Shown: piece after piece, positions 6,769 through 15,619 of the stretch
Position numbering within the stretch: position 1 is the stretch's first letter
Layout: each line of letters starts with the position of its first letter
Origin: JAICTV01 sp035634055
GTDB lineage: Bacteria > Planctomycetota > Phycisphaerae > Tepidisphaerales > Tepidisphaeraceae
Direction: 5' to 3'
NCBI GenBank assembly: GCA_035634055.1
Contig: DASQDR010000027.1
Location: forward strand, 1-31,755
DNA: 31,755 bases
Position numbers and translations under genes: made by a program
Notes under the pieces: model-generated
Seen by the model: only the letters and a program-made list of their open reading frames with translations
What the model was told of the DNA's origin: nothing
Databases searched by the model: none

Positions 6769-9700
6769 CTACCGAAGCCGCTCGCGAAGCATGTCCAGCC
6801 GCGACCGCACGTCCTGTGAAGCCTCGTCCAGCGGCAGCGCCTCGATCTGCCGGATGACCGCCTTGGCCTGACCGGCGTTACCGGCGCCGACCAGCGACTG
6901 CGCCAGGCGAACCTGGAAGGCGACGTTGTTCCGGTCGAGGCGCACCGCCTCGCGACTGGCGTCGGCGGCGGCGGCGTAATCCAGCCTTCGCGCCTGGATC
7001 GCCGCCAGCGTGTCGTAAAAGTTCGCCAGCGCGGGGTGTGCCGTGCCGACCGCCTGCTTCGCCAGCGCCAGCGCTTCGTCCAGCCGTTCCTCGCGGCTGG
7101 AGAGGATCATCGCCAGGTTGTTCTGCGCCACCTGCAAGCCCGGCTGGCGCGCCAGCGCGTCGCGGTAGCACTTCTCGGCCTGGGCGGCGGCGCCGTTGGC
7201 CTCGTGCATCATCCCCAGCGCCAGGAATCCGGCGGCGCTGCCCTGCTCCCCCGCCTGTTTGGTCAGCCGCTCGACCAGTCCCTGCCATGCGGCGCGGTGC
7301 TCGGGCGCGTTGGACCGGGCGAACAGGTCGCGCCACGCGACCGACAGCGCCAGCGCTTCATCGAACCCGCGCTCGACGGGAATCTTCGTCGCCACCTCTT
7401 CCAGCATGGCGGCGGAGCGGGCGACGTCCTTGATTCCGCTCACCGCCAGCTTCATCCAGTCAAGCCGCCATTCAGGTGACGTCCCGATCTGCGGGCGGAC
7501 CAGCGCGATGGCCTCGTCCGCGTCGCCGCGAAGCGCCTGGAGGCGGGCGTACTGCGCGATGACCGAGCGGTAGCGCTCCGGGTCCGCCTTCATCCGCTCG
7601 GCGTGCGGCGACAGGAGGACGTGGGCGGCGGCGAGGTCGCCGAGGTGAACGTGCGCCGCCGCCGCCATCTGGTCCACCGCCAGCGTGTCGGTGCCGGCGC
7701 GCTGCCGCCAGTGCTTTGCCATCTCCAGCACGCCTTCCCAGCGGCCGGCGGAGGCGAGGGTGACGGCGGCGAAGCCGGTGGCGGCGACGCCGTCGGGGAA
7801 GGTGCGGACGCACCGGGTTGCGATGGCCGACGCGTCCTCCGCCCGCCCCGCCTGCAGGCACGCCTTGGCGGCGATGACCTGGAGCGGCAGCATGCGCGGA
7901 TGGGCGGACGCCAGCGACGTCAGCTTGTTCAGCGCGCTCCCGCCGGACGCCAGCGCCGCCGGCTTGGCGAGCACCTCGGCGACGGCGGCGATCGTCTGCT
8001 CCTCGTCGGGCGCCTCGAGCAGATCGCCCATCAGCCGGGCGTACTCCGGCCACTGCTTCTTTAGATCCTCCGCGGCGGGAGCCCGGCGGGCGAAGGCGGC
8101 GAGGCCGCCGTCGGACGGGATGTTCTTCTGCGCCGCCTCGCCCGCCGCCAGCGCGCCGGCGATGTCGCCGGTGCCCAACTGCGTGCGGATGAGCTGCCGC
8201 CAGCCGACCGGGTTCGCCGGCCCCAGCCGGGTCGCCGCCTTGAACTGCTCGATCGCCAGCGCGGGGTTGCCCGATCGCATGGCGTGGGTGCCGAGGATGA
8301 TCTCGCGGATGCCCGGCTCGGCCTTCAACGTGTCCAGCCGCTTCAGCACGGCGTCGGCGTCGGCGGGACGACCCTGCGAGACGTAGAAGTCCGCGGCGAA
8401 CGCCACGGCGGCGGCGTCGGGCTCTTGCAGCATGCGATTGACGATCGCCTCGGCGAGCTGCGGCTGGTTCGTCCCGCGATAAAGGTTCGCCAGCAGGAGG
8501 TCGCGCGGCGGCTCGTTGATCGCGGCGCCGTAGGCGCGCTTCAACCCGTCCAGCGCCGCCACGGGGTCGCCTTGGGCGGCGATCATCCCCGCCGCCTCTC
8601 GGGCGTGCGCCAGGGTGGAGGCCGGGTTCTTCATCACCCGGTCAAGGTGCACGCGCGCCCGCGGCAGCTCGTTTCGCGACTGGAGCAGCCGGGCCAACTG
8701 GAGCGCGATTGGCGACGACTGCGGCTGAAGGTTCGCCGCCGCCGTGAGCTGGTCGATCGCCCCGCTGATGTTCCCGAGCCGTGCCAGGCAGTCCGCCAGC
8801 AGCAGGCGCGGCGCGAGCATGTTCGGTGCGCTGCGGGTCAGGTCGTTGAGGATCAGGGCCGCTTCGACGGCGTTCTGCGACCCCTCGCCGCTGAGGAGCC
8901 ATCGCGCCCGGCTGAGCCGCCAGGTAAGGCCCTGGTCGCCGATGCGCCCGCGCAGCCGGTCGAGCGCTCGGCCGATGAACTCGCGGTCGCCCTGCACGGA
9001 GCGGGCACTCATTGCCAGCCACTGGACGAGCGAGTCCTCGGGCGACCCATCGGCCAACGCGACCCACGCCTGCTTCGCCCGCGGGTCACCCGACATTTCG
9101 AGCAGTCGGGCCCAGGCGGCGTCCCAGGTGCCCTTCTCGGCGGTGGCGCTCGGGGAGGCGGCGCGGGCCTTGCTGAACAGGTCGAGCGCCTCCGCCTTTC
9201 GACCGGCGTCGAACTCGTGCCGCGCCCGCAATAGCGCCAGGTCGGCCGTCCAGCCGTGAAGTTGCTCGCACCGCTGGAGGCACTGTTCCTCGAGCCCGAG
9301 CCGCAGCGATTGGCTGACGGTGGCGAGTTGGAGCAGCGCCGCCGCGCTGGTCTTGGCGGACGGCTCCAGCGCGCGGCGGGCAGCGGCGATGGCCTCGTCC
9401 TTCCGGCCGGCAGACGCCAGCACGTGAACCCGCAACGGCGCCACGCCGCGATTGCTGTCACTGGCTTCGGCGCGGTCGAGCAGCGCCAGCACTTCGGTCG
9501 CGGTGGCTGCGTCAACGGTCAGTGAGCCGGTCGCCTTGGCCTGGGCGAGCAGGAGCATGGACTTGCTATCGTCCGGCGAGCGGTCGAGCGCGGCGCGGGC
9601 AAGTCGGGCCGCGTCCTCGTACTGCCCTGCGAGCAATGCCGCCTGCCCCAGGTGCGCCAGCGGCGCCGCCCAGCCCGGCGCCGAGCGGGTGACCTGCTGC

Positions 9701-10923
9701 CACAGTTCCACCGCCGAATCCGCCTCTCCGGTGCGCAGGTAGGCCTCGGCGAGAATGAATTGCAGGTGCGGGTGACGGTTTTCCTTTAGCGCCTGCTGGC
9801 AGGCAGCGATCAGCGCCGCGTCGTCCGGCCTGGCCGGCTCGGTCAGCGCCCGGGCGACCGTCCACCACGTTCGCGCCAGCGGATTCGTGGCCGACCCCTC
9901 CTTCAGGCGATCGAGCCCCTTGACCGCCTGATCTTTCTGACCCAGGCGATGCTGCGCCAGGCAGCGGAGAGCGGCGCAATGGGCGTCGGCGGCGAGCTTC
10001 CCGTCCACCTGCTCGACGAGTTCCTTATAGCGCTCCTGCTCCCACAGCCGTCCCACCAGCAGCGCGGCGAACTCCCCGCCCTTCTTGCCGTGCCGCTGAA
10101 GGACCGCCAGCGCCTGCCCGAACATCTGGAGGCGGTCGCAGTACTCCGCCAGCAGCCGCAGCGACGTGACGCTGCTCATCTCGCCCTGGCACGCTTGCTC
10201 GATCCACTGCTTCGCGGCCGGCACCTCGTTCAGCGAGAGGTGAGCCATCCCCGTCAGGAGCAGGAAGGTCGTGTCGTTGGGGTGCGCCTTGCGCAGCTCC
10301 TCGCAGCGCTTCAGGACGCCTTCGCGCGGGTTCTCCCGCCGGCGGAGGATCTCCAGCACCAGCAGTTGGCCCTCGATCTCCGTCGGGTTGGCCTTGCTGT
10401 AATCGATCGCGGCGTCGAACGCCTCGTCCTTGGCGAAGCGACCGAGCGCGTAGAGGGCGGCGGCGCGACCCTCAAGGGCGCGGCGGTTCTTGGGGTCCAG
10501 CGCCAGCAGGTCCTTCGACAGTTGCAGCGCCTCGGTCGCCAGCCCGTGGTCCTGGTAAAGCCGCAGCAGCGCCTCGGCCGCCGGCACGTTCCGCGGGCTG
10601 AGGTTCAGCACGCGGCGGAACAGCGCCAGCGCCTCGGAGATGTGCTTGCCGTTGGGCTCCGGGACCTGCTGGCGGGCGCGGGCGTAGGCGAAGAGGGCGT
10701 CAACGTCCTCCGGGTGCCGGCGGACGAACGGGCCGATCTTGTGCATCGCGTTGAAGTAGTCCCCGCCCTCCAGCAGGCGAAGCCCCTCCTCGCGGCCGGC
10801 GACGGCGCGGCGCTCCAACTGCCGCTCGCGCAGCGCGTACCCGCCGGCGGCAAGCAGGCCCGCGATCACCAGGGCGATCGAGAACCAGCGCAGTCGTTTT
10901 TTCGTTCGCTCCCGAAGCGACAT
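6769..10923 (-). CDS. PEP-CTERM/exosortase-associated giant TPR protein (PrsT type)
   Basis: 1384 residues. A short basic N-terminus (MSLRERTKKRLRW) leads into one membrane helix at about 12-30; the rest is nearly all tetratricopeptide repeats. Examples are LLEGGDYFNAMHKIGPFVRR, ALFRRVLNLSPRNVPAAEAL, CYRDALARQPGLQVAQNNLA and FYDTLAAIQARRLDYAAAAD. A signal-anchored very long TPR protein in an exosortase/EPS operon matches the PrsT-type family found with EpsI and exosortase. TPR arrays there are thought to scaffold periplasmic polysaccharide export or sorting machinery; that role is inferred from context. It is the last gene of the operon. Its ATG lies 4 bases past the stop of the sugar transferase gene, with GGGAG upstream inside the end of that gene, so translation is probably coupled. 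At 1384 residues it is longer than usual for the family. Alternative: a generic TPR scaffold. Confidence 0.85.
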   Translation of the reverse strand: MSLRERTKKRLRWFSIALVIAGLLAAGGYALRERQLERRAVAGREEGLRLLEGGDYFNAMHKIGPFVRRHPEDVDALFAYARARQQVPEPNGKHISEALALFRRVLNLSPRNVPAAEALLRLYQDHGLATEALQLSKDLLALDPKNRRALEGRAAALYALGRFAKDEAFDAAIDYSKANPTEIEGQLLVLEILRRRENPREGVLKRCEELRKAHPNDTTFLLLTGMAHLSLNEVPAAKQWIEQACQGEMSSVTSLRLLAEYCDRLQMFGQALAVLQRHGKKGGEFAALLVGRLWEQERYKELVEQVDGKLAADAHCAALRCLAQHRLGQKDQAVKGLDRLKEGSATNPLARTWWTVARALTEPARPDDAALIAACQQALKENRHPHLQFILAEAYLRTGEADSAVELWQQVTRSAPGWAAPLAHLGQAALLAGQYEDAARLARAALDRSPDDSKSMLLLAQAKATGSLTVDAATATEVLALLDRAEASDSNRGVAPLRVHVLASAGRKDEAIAAARRALEPSAKTSAAALLQLATVSQSLRLGLEEQCLQRCEQLHGWTADLALLRARHEFDAGRKAEALDLFSKARAASPSATAEKGTWDAAWARLLEMSGDPRAKQAWVALADGSPEDSLVQWLAMSARSVQGDREFIGRALDRLRGRIGDQGLTWRLSRARWLLSGEGSQNAVEAALILNDLTRSAPNMLAPRLLLADCLARLGNISGAIDQLTAAANLQPQSSPIALQLARLLQSRNELPRARVHLDRVMKNPASTLAHAREAAGMIAAQGDPVAALDGLKRAYGAAINEPPRDLLLANLYRGTNQPQLAEAIVNRMLQEPDAAAVAFAADFYVSQGRPADADAVLKRLDTLKAEPGIREIILGTHAMRSGNPALAIEQFKAATRLGPANPVGWRQLIRTQLGTGDIAGALAAGEAAQKNIPSDGGLAAFARRAPAAEDLKKQWPEYARLMGDLLEAPDEEQTIAAVAEVLAKPAALASGGSALNKLTSLASAHPRMLPLQVIAAKACLQAGRAEDASAIATRCVRTFPDGVAATGFAAVTLASAGRWEGVLEMAKHWRQRAGTDTLAVDQMAAAAHVHLGDLAAAHVLLSPHAERMKADPERYRSVIAQYARLQALRGDADEAIALVRPQIGTSPEWRLDWMKLAVSGIKDVARSAAMLEEVATKIPVERGFDEALALSVAWRDLFARSNAPEHRAAWQGLVERLTKQAGEQGSAAGFLALGMMHEANGAAAQAEKCYRDALARQPGLQVAQNNLAMILSSREERLDEALALAKQAVGTAHPALANFYDTLAAIQARRLDYAAAADASREAVRLDRNNVAFQVRLAQSLVGAGNAGQAKAVIRQIEALPLDEASQDVRSRLDMLRERLR

Positions 10924-10927
10924 CAGC

Positions 10928-12367
10928 TCAGACTCCCAACATCACGCGACACGTTTTCAAGATGATCTTCGCGTCCAGCAGCCAGCTCGCCTTCTCCACG
11001 TATTCCACGTCGAACCGGATCCACTCCTGGAAGTCGAAGCCTTGCCGGCGGGTGCGGCTGACCTGCCACAGCCCCGTGATCCCGGGCCGCACGCTCAGGC
11101 GCGCCTCGCGCCAGGCGGGGCAGAACTGGTTCTCGTTCCGCGGGCTGGGGCGCGGGCCGACGACCGACATGTGCCCCAGCAGCACGTTGACGAACTGCGG
11201 CAGCTCGTCCAGGTTGGTCCGCCGCAGGAAGCATCCCACCCGCGTCACGCGCGGGTCGTTGGAGATGAAGAACTGCGGGCCGTCGGACTGGTTGGCGTTG
11301 CCGAGCCGGGCACGGATCTCGTCTGCGTCCTTGCGCATCGAGCGGAACTTCAGGCACGGGAACTCGCGCCCGCCGCGCGTCTCGCGCCGGTGCCCGAAGA
11401 AGAACGGCCGCCCGTCCTCGATCCAGATCGCCAGCAGGATCAGCGGGTACAGCGGCAGGGTCGCCAGCAGCACCAGCGAGGCGAAGATGATGTCGAACAC
11501 GCGCTTGCTGGCGCGGCGATGGCTCGAGGCGCGGCCGGTATCGACGCGCGCGGCGGCGACCGCGGCGGAGGTCGAGTCGATCTGCCCCCAGCGCACGCGC
11601 GACGGCACGGGCCGCCGCGACGGGTCGTCCCATAGCACCGCCGGCCCGATGAGCGTCTGCTGCCCGCTCACCTCGCGCCCGACGCCGACCCACGCCCGGC
11701 CGACGACACGGACGGAAGGCTCGACGCCCCCGCCGGCGCCGCTCGCCCAGACGCCCGGGCGCAGCTCGCGCGGCCCGTCGATGGTCGCTGTCGGCGTCCG
11801 CCAGCGCTCGACCAGGTGGTTAACCAGCAGGTCAAGGTCGTGGTCGCTGCCGCGGTCGTAGTGCTGCCCAACGATGCGCACGGTCTGCCCGCGGATCTGC
11901 CGCGTCTGGCGACGCAGCTCGCGCCACACCTTGCCCGAGCCGTCGGTCGTCTGCCACAGCTCAGCGACGCGGCGATCACGGGTCAGGGCGACGCGGGCGG
12001 TGGCGCCGGCGGTCGTGCCGTAATCGCGCTCGAACTTCAGAAACCGGGCCGATGCATCTTGGCGGATTAGTTCGCGGTAGACCTTGGGCGGCCGGCCGCG
12101 CAGGCGGATGAACAGCACCTCCGGCTTCACCCAGTACAACTGGTCCACCGCCTGCCGCAGCGGAAACAGCACCAGCGTGCGGTCGTCAGTCAGCATGAAC
12201 AGGTCAGCGCGCTGGGGGATCGGCGTCTGGTCGTTTGGTCGGACGACGCAGACCCCGCGCGCGGCCCAGAAGCGGTCGTGAAGCTGGACCGGGTCCAGCC
12301 CCCACACTGTGGGCAGTTCCGCCCGCGCCGGGCGGACGGCCGGAGAATCTTGGACCATTGCCGTCAT
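10928..12367 (-). CDS. Polyprenyl-phosphate sugar-1-phosphate transferase with unusual soluble N-terminal half
   Basis: 479 residues; ATG 12367 overlaps the preceding stop as ATGA, which decides the start. The C-terminal part (about 286-479) is a bacterial sugar transferase (monotopic PGT). It has a membrane hairpin (KRVFDIIFASLVLLATLPLY), KFRSM (340-344), the NLDELPQ motif with the catalytic Asp387-Glu388 dyad, VVGPRPSP and PGITGLWQVS. It would move a sugar-1-phosphate from a nucleotide sugar to undecaprenyl phosphate, the first step of repeat-unit assembly. WbaP/WcaJ relatives have several membrane helices and a CoA-binding-like domain in front. Here residues 1-285 carry no membrane segment. 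The stretch at about 200-248 (LRPGVWASGAGGGVEPSVRV, then GRAWVGVGREVSG, LIGPAVLWDD) looks like a short left-handed beta-helix of the hexapeptide type. Sugar specificity cannot be read from sequence. Confidence 0.9.
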   Translation of the reverse strand: MTAMVQDSPAVRPARAELPTVWGLDPVQLHDRFWAARGVCVVRPNDQTPIPQRADLFMLTDDRTLVLFPLRQAVDQLYWVKPEVLFIRLRGRPPKVYRELIRQDASARFLKFERDYGTTAGATARVALTRDRRVAELWQTTDGSGKVWRELRRQTRQIRGQTVRIVGQHYDRGSDHDLDLLVNHLVERWRTPTATIDGPRELRPGVWASGAGGGVEPSVRVVGRAWVGVGREVSGQQTLIGPAVLWDDPSRRPVPSRVRWGQIDSTSAAVAAARVDTGRASSHRRASKRVFDIIFASLVLLATLPLYPLILLAIWIEDGRPFFFGHRRETRGGREFPCLKFRSMRKDADEIRARLGNANQSDGPQFFISNDPRVTRVGCFLRRTNLDELPQFVNVLLGHMSVVGPRPSPRNENQFCPAWREARLSVRPGITGLWQVSRTRRQGFDFQEWIRFDVEYVEKASWLLDAKIILKTCRVMLGV

Positions 12368-14850
12368 GCTCGTGTGCGCGGCGCTTCTTGCGCCGCCTCT
12401 CGCGCGGTCGCCCGCCCCGCTTCGCGCGCCGCTTCCCGCCCCGCCGCCGCCGCCGGGCTCTCGCCGAGCGACAGCACCGCGCTGCCGATGGGCCCGAGCC
12501 GCAGGGTGTGATGCTCTTCGGGGGCGAACGGCCCGGCCGACACCTGCTCGTCCGGCGAATCGTTTGCCACCCGGCTGGTGGAGGAACTGAAGCCCGAGCG
12601 AAGGATGTCGCCGACGCCCGCGCGGTTCAGCACGATGCCCGCCAACCGCCCGCCCGCCGCCGTCAGTTGCTCGACCGCGCGATCGACGGAAGGCCGCTGC
12701 TCGCCCTTGGAGACGGTGAGGACGACCTCGTCCGCCGCCATCGCCACCGCGGCGGCTTCCAGGCTGCCGAGGATCGGGCCGGTGTCGATGATGACCACGT
12801 CGAACCAACCGCGCACCTGGTCGATAACGCGCCGCAGCGCCGGATAAGAGAGCTGCGCCACGTGCTGCCGCTGGGCGGACCCCAGCGGCATGAGGAACAG
12901 CCGCCCCGTGCCCGCGCCGGTGATGCACTCGTTGGCCGGGTCGCCGCACAGCGCCTCGCGCAGGCCGACCAGCTCGTGCCGCTGCACTTCCAGCGCGTGC
13001 GCCACGTCGGCCTCGGAGACCCACCCGTTGCGCACGAGCGTGACGCCGACGCGCTCGCGGCGGCGCTTGGATTCCTTCAGGGCCGACACCAGTTGCTCGG
13101 TGTTGATCAGGCCGACGCGGCGGAGGATGTGCCCCAGCCGCCGGCGCGACACCTTCTTCATTTTCGACGTCAGCCCGCCGCCGACGATGTCGCAGTCGAT
13201 CAGCAGGGTCCGCGCCCCGCTGGCGGCGAAGCTGAGGCCCAGCGCCATCGTCAGGCTCGTCTTGCCCGACCCGGGCATGGCGCTGGTCACCGCCAGCACC
13301 GGCTTGGTCCCGGGGGCGAAGCGGTGCTGGAGCAGCATGCGGATCTGGTGGACGCCGTGGGCCGCGATCATCGCGTCCTCGGGGTCAGAGTCCTCGTCCG
13401 GCAGCAGCGGCAGCACGCCGAGCACGCGGTTGCACGACGTGCTGAGGCTCTCGCGCACGTCGGAAATGTGCCGGATGCGGCGATCGAGTAGGCCCAGCAG
13501 CAGGACCAGCCCCACGCCCGCGCCGCCGGTCCCGGCGGCACCGGCGACGGCGAACATCTTGCGCTGGTCCTTCGCCGGGCCCAGCGGGGGGTCGCCGCGG
13601 CTCTCGATGCTGATCCGGCCGCCCACGCCCGCCTCGATGTTCAACTGGTCGATGCGCTGGTTCGTCTCGTCCAACCGCGTCTTCACGTCCTCGGCCTTGG
13701 CGCGGAGCTGGTCGATGTCCAGGCACTTGCGCCCCAGCTCATCGGTCTCGGTCTTCAGGCGGTCGTACAGCTTGCGGATGTTGGCCTCGTTGGCCTTGAG
13801 CTGCTCGGGGGTCATGCCCGTGGCGAGCGCCATGGCCTGCCCGGCGCCGCCCTCGGCGCTGGCGTCCTGGTAGAAGCGCACCAGCTCGTCGATCTGCGCG
13901 GTGAGCGACTCGAGCTTGGCCGCGCCCTCGATGACGTAGCGGTGCTTCTCGCCGAACTGCGTCCGGTCGGCCACGAGCTGCCGTTCGAGCTCGCGGCGCA
14001 CCCCGAGCAAGCGGGCGATCTCCGGCACCTGCATCGCCAGCGCGGCGACCGAGCTGGGCTTGGCTGCCGACGGCGCGGTCGTCGGCGGCCGCCCGCTCAG
14101 CGCCAGCGCGATCTCCGCCTGCTGGAGCTGCGCCTCGATCTCCAGCAGCCGGTTCAGCTTCCCGCCGTACAACTGGTCGATCGAGCTGGAAGCGGTGGTG
14201 TCGGCAATGGCGCGGATCTGGTCGGTGATGTTCTTGTACTCCCCCGACAGCGTCGTCCGCCGCTCTTCCAGCAGCTTCATGCGCGACTGCGCGCTCTCGC
14301 TGTCGTTCTCGCCGTACAAGCGGTCGTAGGCGTCGATGACGGCGGCGACGGCGCGGCGGGCGGCGTCGGGGCTGGTGTCCTCGAACTTCACCAGCACCAG
14401 CTCGCTCCCCTGCGGGTGCAGCGCGCTCAGGCCCTTGGCGAACGCCGCCATCTGTTCCGGCGCCAGCCCTCGCCCCAGCGCCTTCCACTCCGGGTGCTGC
14501 ATGGCGACGTCGATCACCCGCTGGCTGGTGATCAGCGCCACCTGCGACTCGATGAACGCGTCGAACATCGGCATCACGCCGTTCTGGTCGATCTGGTAGA
14601 GCACGCGCGGCAGGCTGGGCTTGATGCGGATCACGCCGGTGCTCTGGTAGAGCGGCTCGCGCACGCGGTACCCGGCGTACCCGCCGAGCCCACCGCCCAG
14701 CACGCACAGCAGCGCGGCCAGCCAGTAGCGCCCGCGCAGCAGGCGGTGAACCTGGAGAAACGGGTTCGCCTGCTCGGGCGGGCGCTCCGCGTCGATGACC
14801 TCGGTCTCGGCCGCACCCGCGACTAACATCGTGTCGCCGTTGTGGCTCAT
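12364..14850 (-). CDS. Wzc-type chain-length determinant/BY-kinase with MshEN-like insertion
   Basis: 828 residues, inner membrane. ATG 14850 overlaps the epsI-like stop (ATGA). Domains: short cytosolic N-terminus; TM1 about 42-60; Wzz-type periplasmic region from about 65 (REPLYQSTGVIRIKPSLPRV); long coiled coils about 185-410; TM2 about 431-452; cytosolic P-loop kinase domain about 510-745. Walker A is MPGSGKTS (525-532), Walker A' TLLIDCD (548-554) and Walker B FDVVIIDTG (683-691). Between A' and B lies an insertion of about 65 residues (565-630) with two R-[LV]-G-x-x-L-x-x-x-G motifs (R571, R600), resembling MshEN/GspE N-terminal modules. After it the chain rejoins the BY-kinase pattern (GLREALCGDPANE, RLFLMPLG). 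The C-terminal tail (about 798-828) is Ala/Arg/Glu-rich with no tyrosine, so the usual autophosphorylated Tyr cluster is absent. Role: controls polymer length and export of the exopolysaccharide. Confidence 0.9.
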   Translation of the reverse strand: MSHNGDTMLVAGAAETEVIDAERPPEQANPFLQVHRLLRGRYWLAALLCVLGGGLGGYAGYRVREPLYQSTGVIRIKPSLPRVLYQIDQNGVMPMFDAFIESQVALITSQRVIDVAMQHPEWKALGRGLAPEQMAAFAKGLSALHPQGSELVLVKFEDTSPDAARRAVAAVIDAYDRLYGENDSESAQSRMKLLEERRTTLSGEYKNITDQIRAIADTTASSSIDQLYGGKLNRLLEIEAQLQQAEIALALSGRPPTTAPSAAKPSSVAALAMQVPEIARLLGVRRELERQLVADRTQFGEKHRYVIEGAAKLESLTAQIDELVRFYQDASAEGGAGQAMALATGMTPEQLKANEANIRKLYDRLKTETDELGRKCLDIDQLRAKAEDVKTRLDETNQRIDQLNIEAGVGGRISIESRGDPPLGPAKDQRKMFAVAGAAGTGGAGVGLVLLLGLLDRRIRHISDVRESLSTSCNRVLGVLPLLPDEDSDPEDAMIAAHGVHQIRMLLQHRFAPGTKPVLAVTSAMPGSGKTSLTMALGLSFAASGARTLLIDCDIVGGGLTSKMKKVSRRRLGHILRRVGLINTEQLVSALKESKRRRERVGVTLVRNGWVSEADVAHALEVQRHELVGLREALCGDPANECITGAGTGRLFLMPLGSAQRQHVAQLSYPALRRVIDQVRGWFDVVIIDTGPILGSLEAAAVAMAADEVVLTVSKGEQRPSVDRAVEQLTAAGGRLAGIVLNRAGVGDILRSGFSSSTSRVANDSPDEQVSAGPFAPEEHHTLRLGPIGSAVLSLGESPAAAAGREAAREAGRATAREAAQEAPRTRA
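12961..13158 (-). other. Segment encoding the MshEN/GspE-N-like module inserted in the BY-kinase
   Basis: Codes residues 565-630 of the Wzc-type protein. It shows two halves of about 29 residues: RRLGHILRRVGLINTEQLVS and RERVGVTLVRNGWVSEADVA, each followed by a helix (ALKESKRR, AHALEVQRHELVGL). This matches the duplicated RLGxxLxxxGxI pattern of MshEN domains, some of which bind cyclic di-GMP. The second copy has RVG rather than RLG. Domain identity is read by eye; ligand binding is inference. Confidence 0.65.
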
Positions 14851-15596
14851 GCCCCTCCCAAAGAACTGCTGCCGCCACCGCCGCCCGCCGCGCTGCCGCC
14901 GGTTTCGCCGGCGACCGCGGAGAGTGTCGGACCCACGTATCGAATGAATTCTTCAACCACCTGTCGCTGCCGCTGCGGCGAGATCGAGCCGGTGTCGGTC
15001 ACGAATTGCAACTGCGCCACCCCGTAGAACTTGCGCTGCCGGTCGCGGGCGGTCAGCTCCACGCCGTCCATGTCGCGGCAGGTGGTCCCGCCGCGGGCGA
15101 TGAAGAAGTTGCTGACGGTCAGGCGCGATCCGCCGTCGACGCGCTCGCGGCTGAACTCGTACTCGTTGCCAACCACCGCGCGGCCATCGGCGGACCACTC
15201 GGTCGGCCGGATTGCCTCGGTCTTCCACCCCTGCCCGGGATAGCAGACCGGCGGGTAGTGCCCCAGCGCGTCGCGCGCGTCCTTCACGTGCACGAGCAGC
15301 AGGGTGACCGTCTCGTCGGTGGTGATGTTGTGGAACCGGCGGGAGAGGATGATGTTCGGCTCCAGCATCTTGATCGCCGCCTGCGGGACCGGCACGTCGA
15401 CCCCGAGCCACGGACCGAAGACCGCCGGCATGGCGTTGGCGGCGGCGCGGACCGCCTGGTGGTACGGCTCCGCCTGCGCGGGCGCCGATCGCAGCAGCGT
15501 GCGGTCGCCCAGCAGCGCGAGCAGGACGGCGGACGTCGCCAGCAGCGGGATCGTGCGGCCGAGTCGCCAGGAGGTTTGCCTTCGGTTCATTGCCAT
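14847..15596 (-). CDS. EpsI family exosortase-associated protein
   Basis: 249 residues from ATG 15596 (MAMNRRQTSWRLGR); an in-frame ATG at 15590 is possible and neither has a strong Shine-Dalgarno. One N-terminal membrane helix (about 14-30), then the EpsI domain at about 45-228: GPWLGVDVP, LLLVHVKDARDALGHYPPVC, YPGQGW (119-124), and the late TCRDMDGVELTARD block. EpsI proteins accompany exosortases in EPS loci, either as a separate gene or fused to the exosortase; their biochemical role is unsettled. Here the gene is separate, 23 bases after the exosortase stop, and its own stop overlaps the Wzc start by 4 bases. The Gly/Ser-only tail (about 232-249) is odd and probably disordered. It is predicted to be anchored in the inner membrane and face the periplasm. 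Confidence 0.85.
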   Translation of the reverse strand: MAMNRRQTSWRLGRTIPLLATSAVLLALLGDRTLLRSAPAQAEPYHQAVRAAANAMPAVFGPWLGVDVPVPQAAIKMLEPNIILSRRFHNITTDETVTLLLVHVKDARDALGHYPPVCYPGQGWKTEAIRPTEWSADGRAVVGNEYEFSRERVDGGSRLTVSNFFIARGGTTCRDMDGVELTARDRQRKFYGVAQLQFVTDTGSISPQRQRQVVEEFIRYVGPTLSAVAGETGGSAAGGGGGSSSLGGA

Positions 15597-15619
15597 GGGG
15601 CGCGTCGAATCAGATCGTC

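Noticed and set aside
9949..10965. 338-codon plus-strand open frame rich in Leu/Arg/Gln
   Set aside because: Mirror of TPR codons on the opposite strand; its Leu/Gln periodicity comes from the repeats beneath it.
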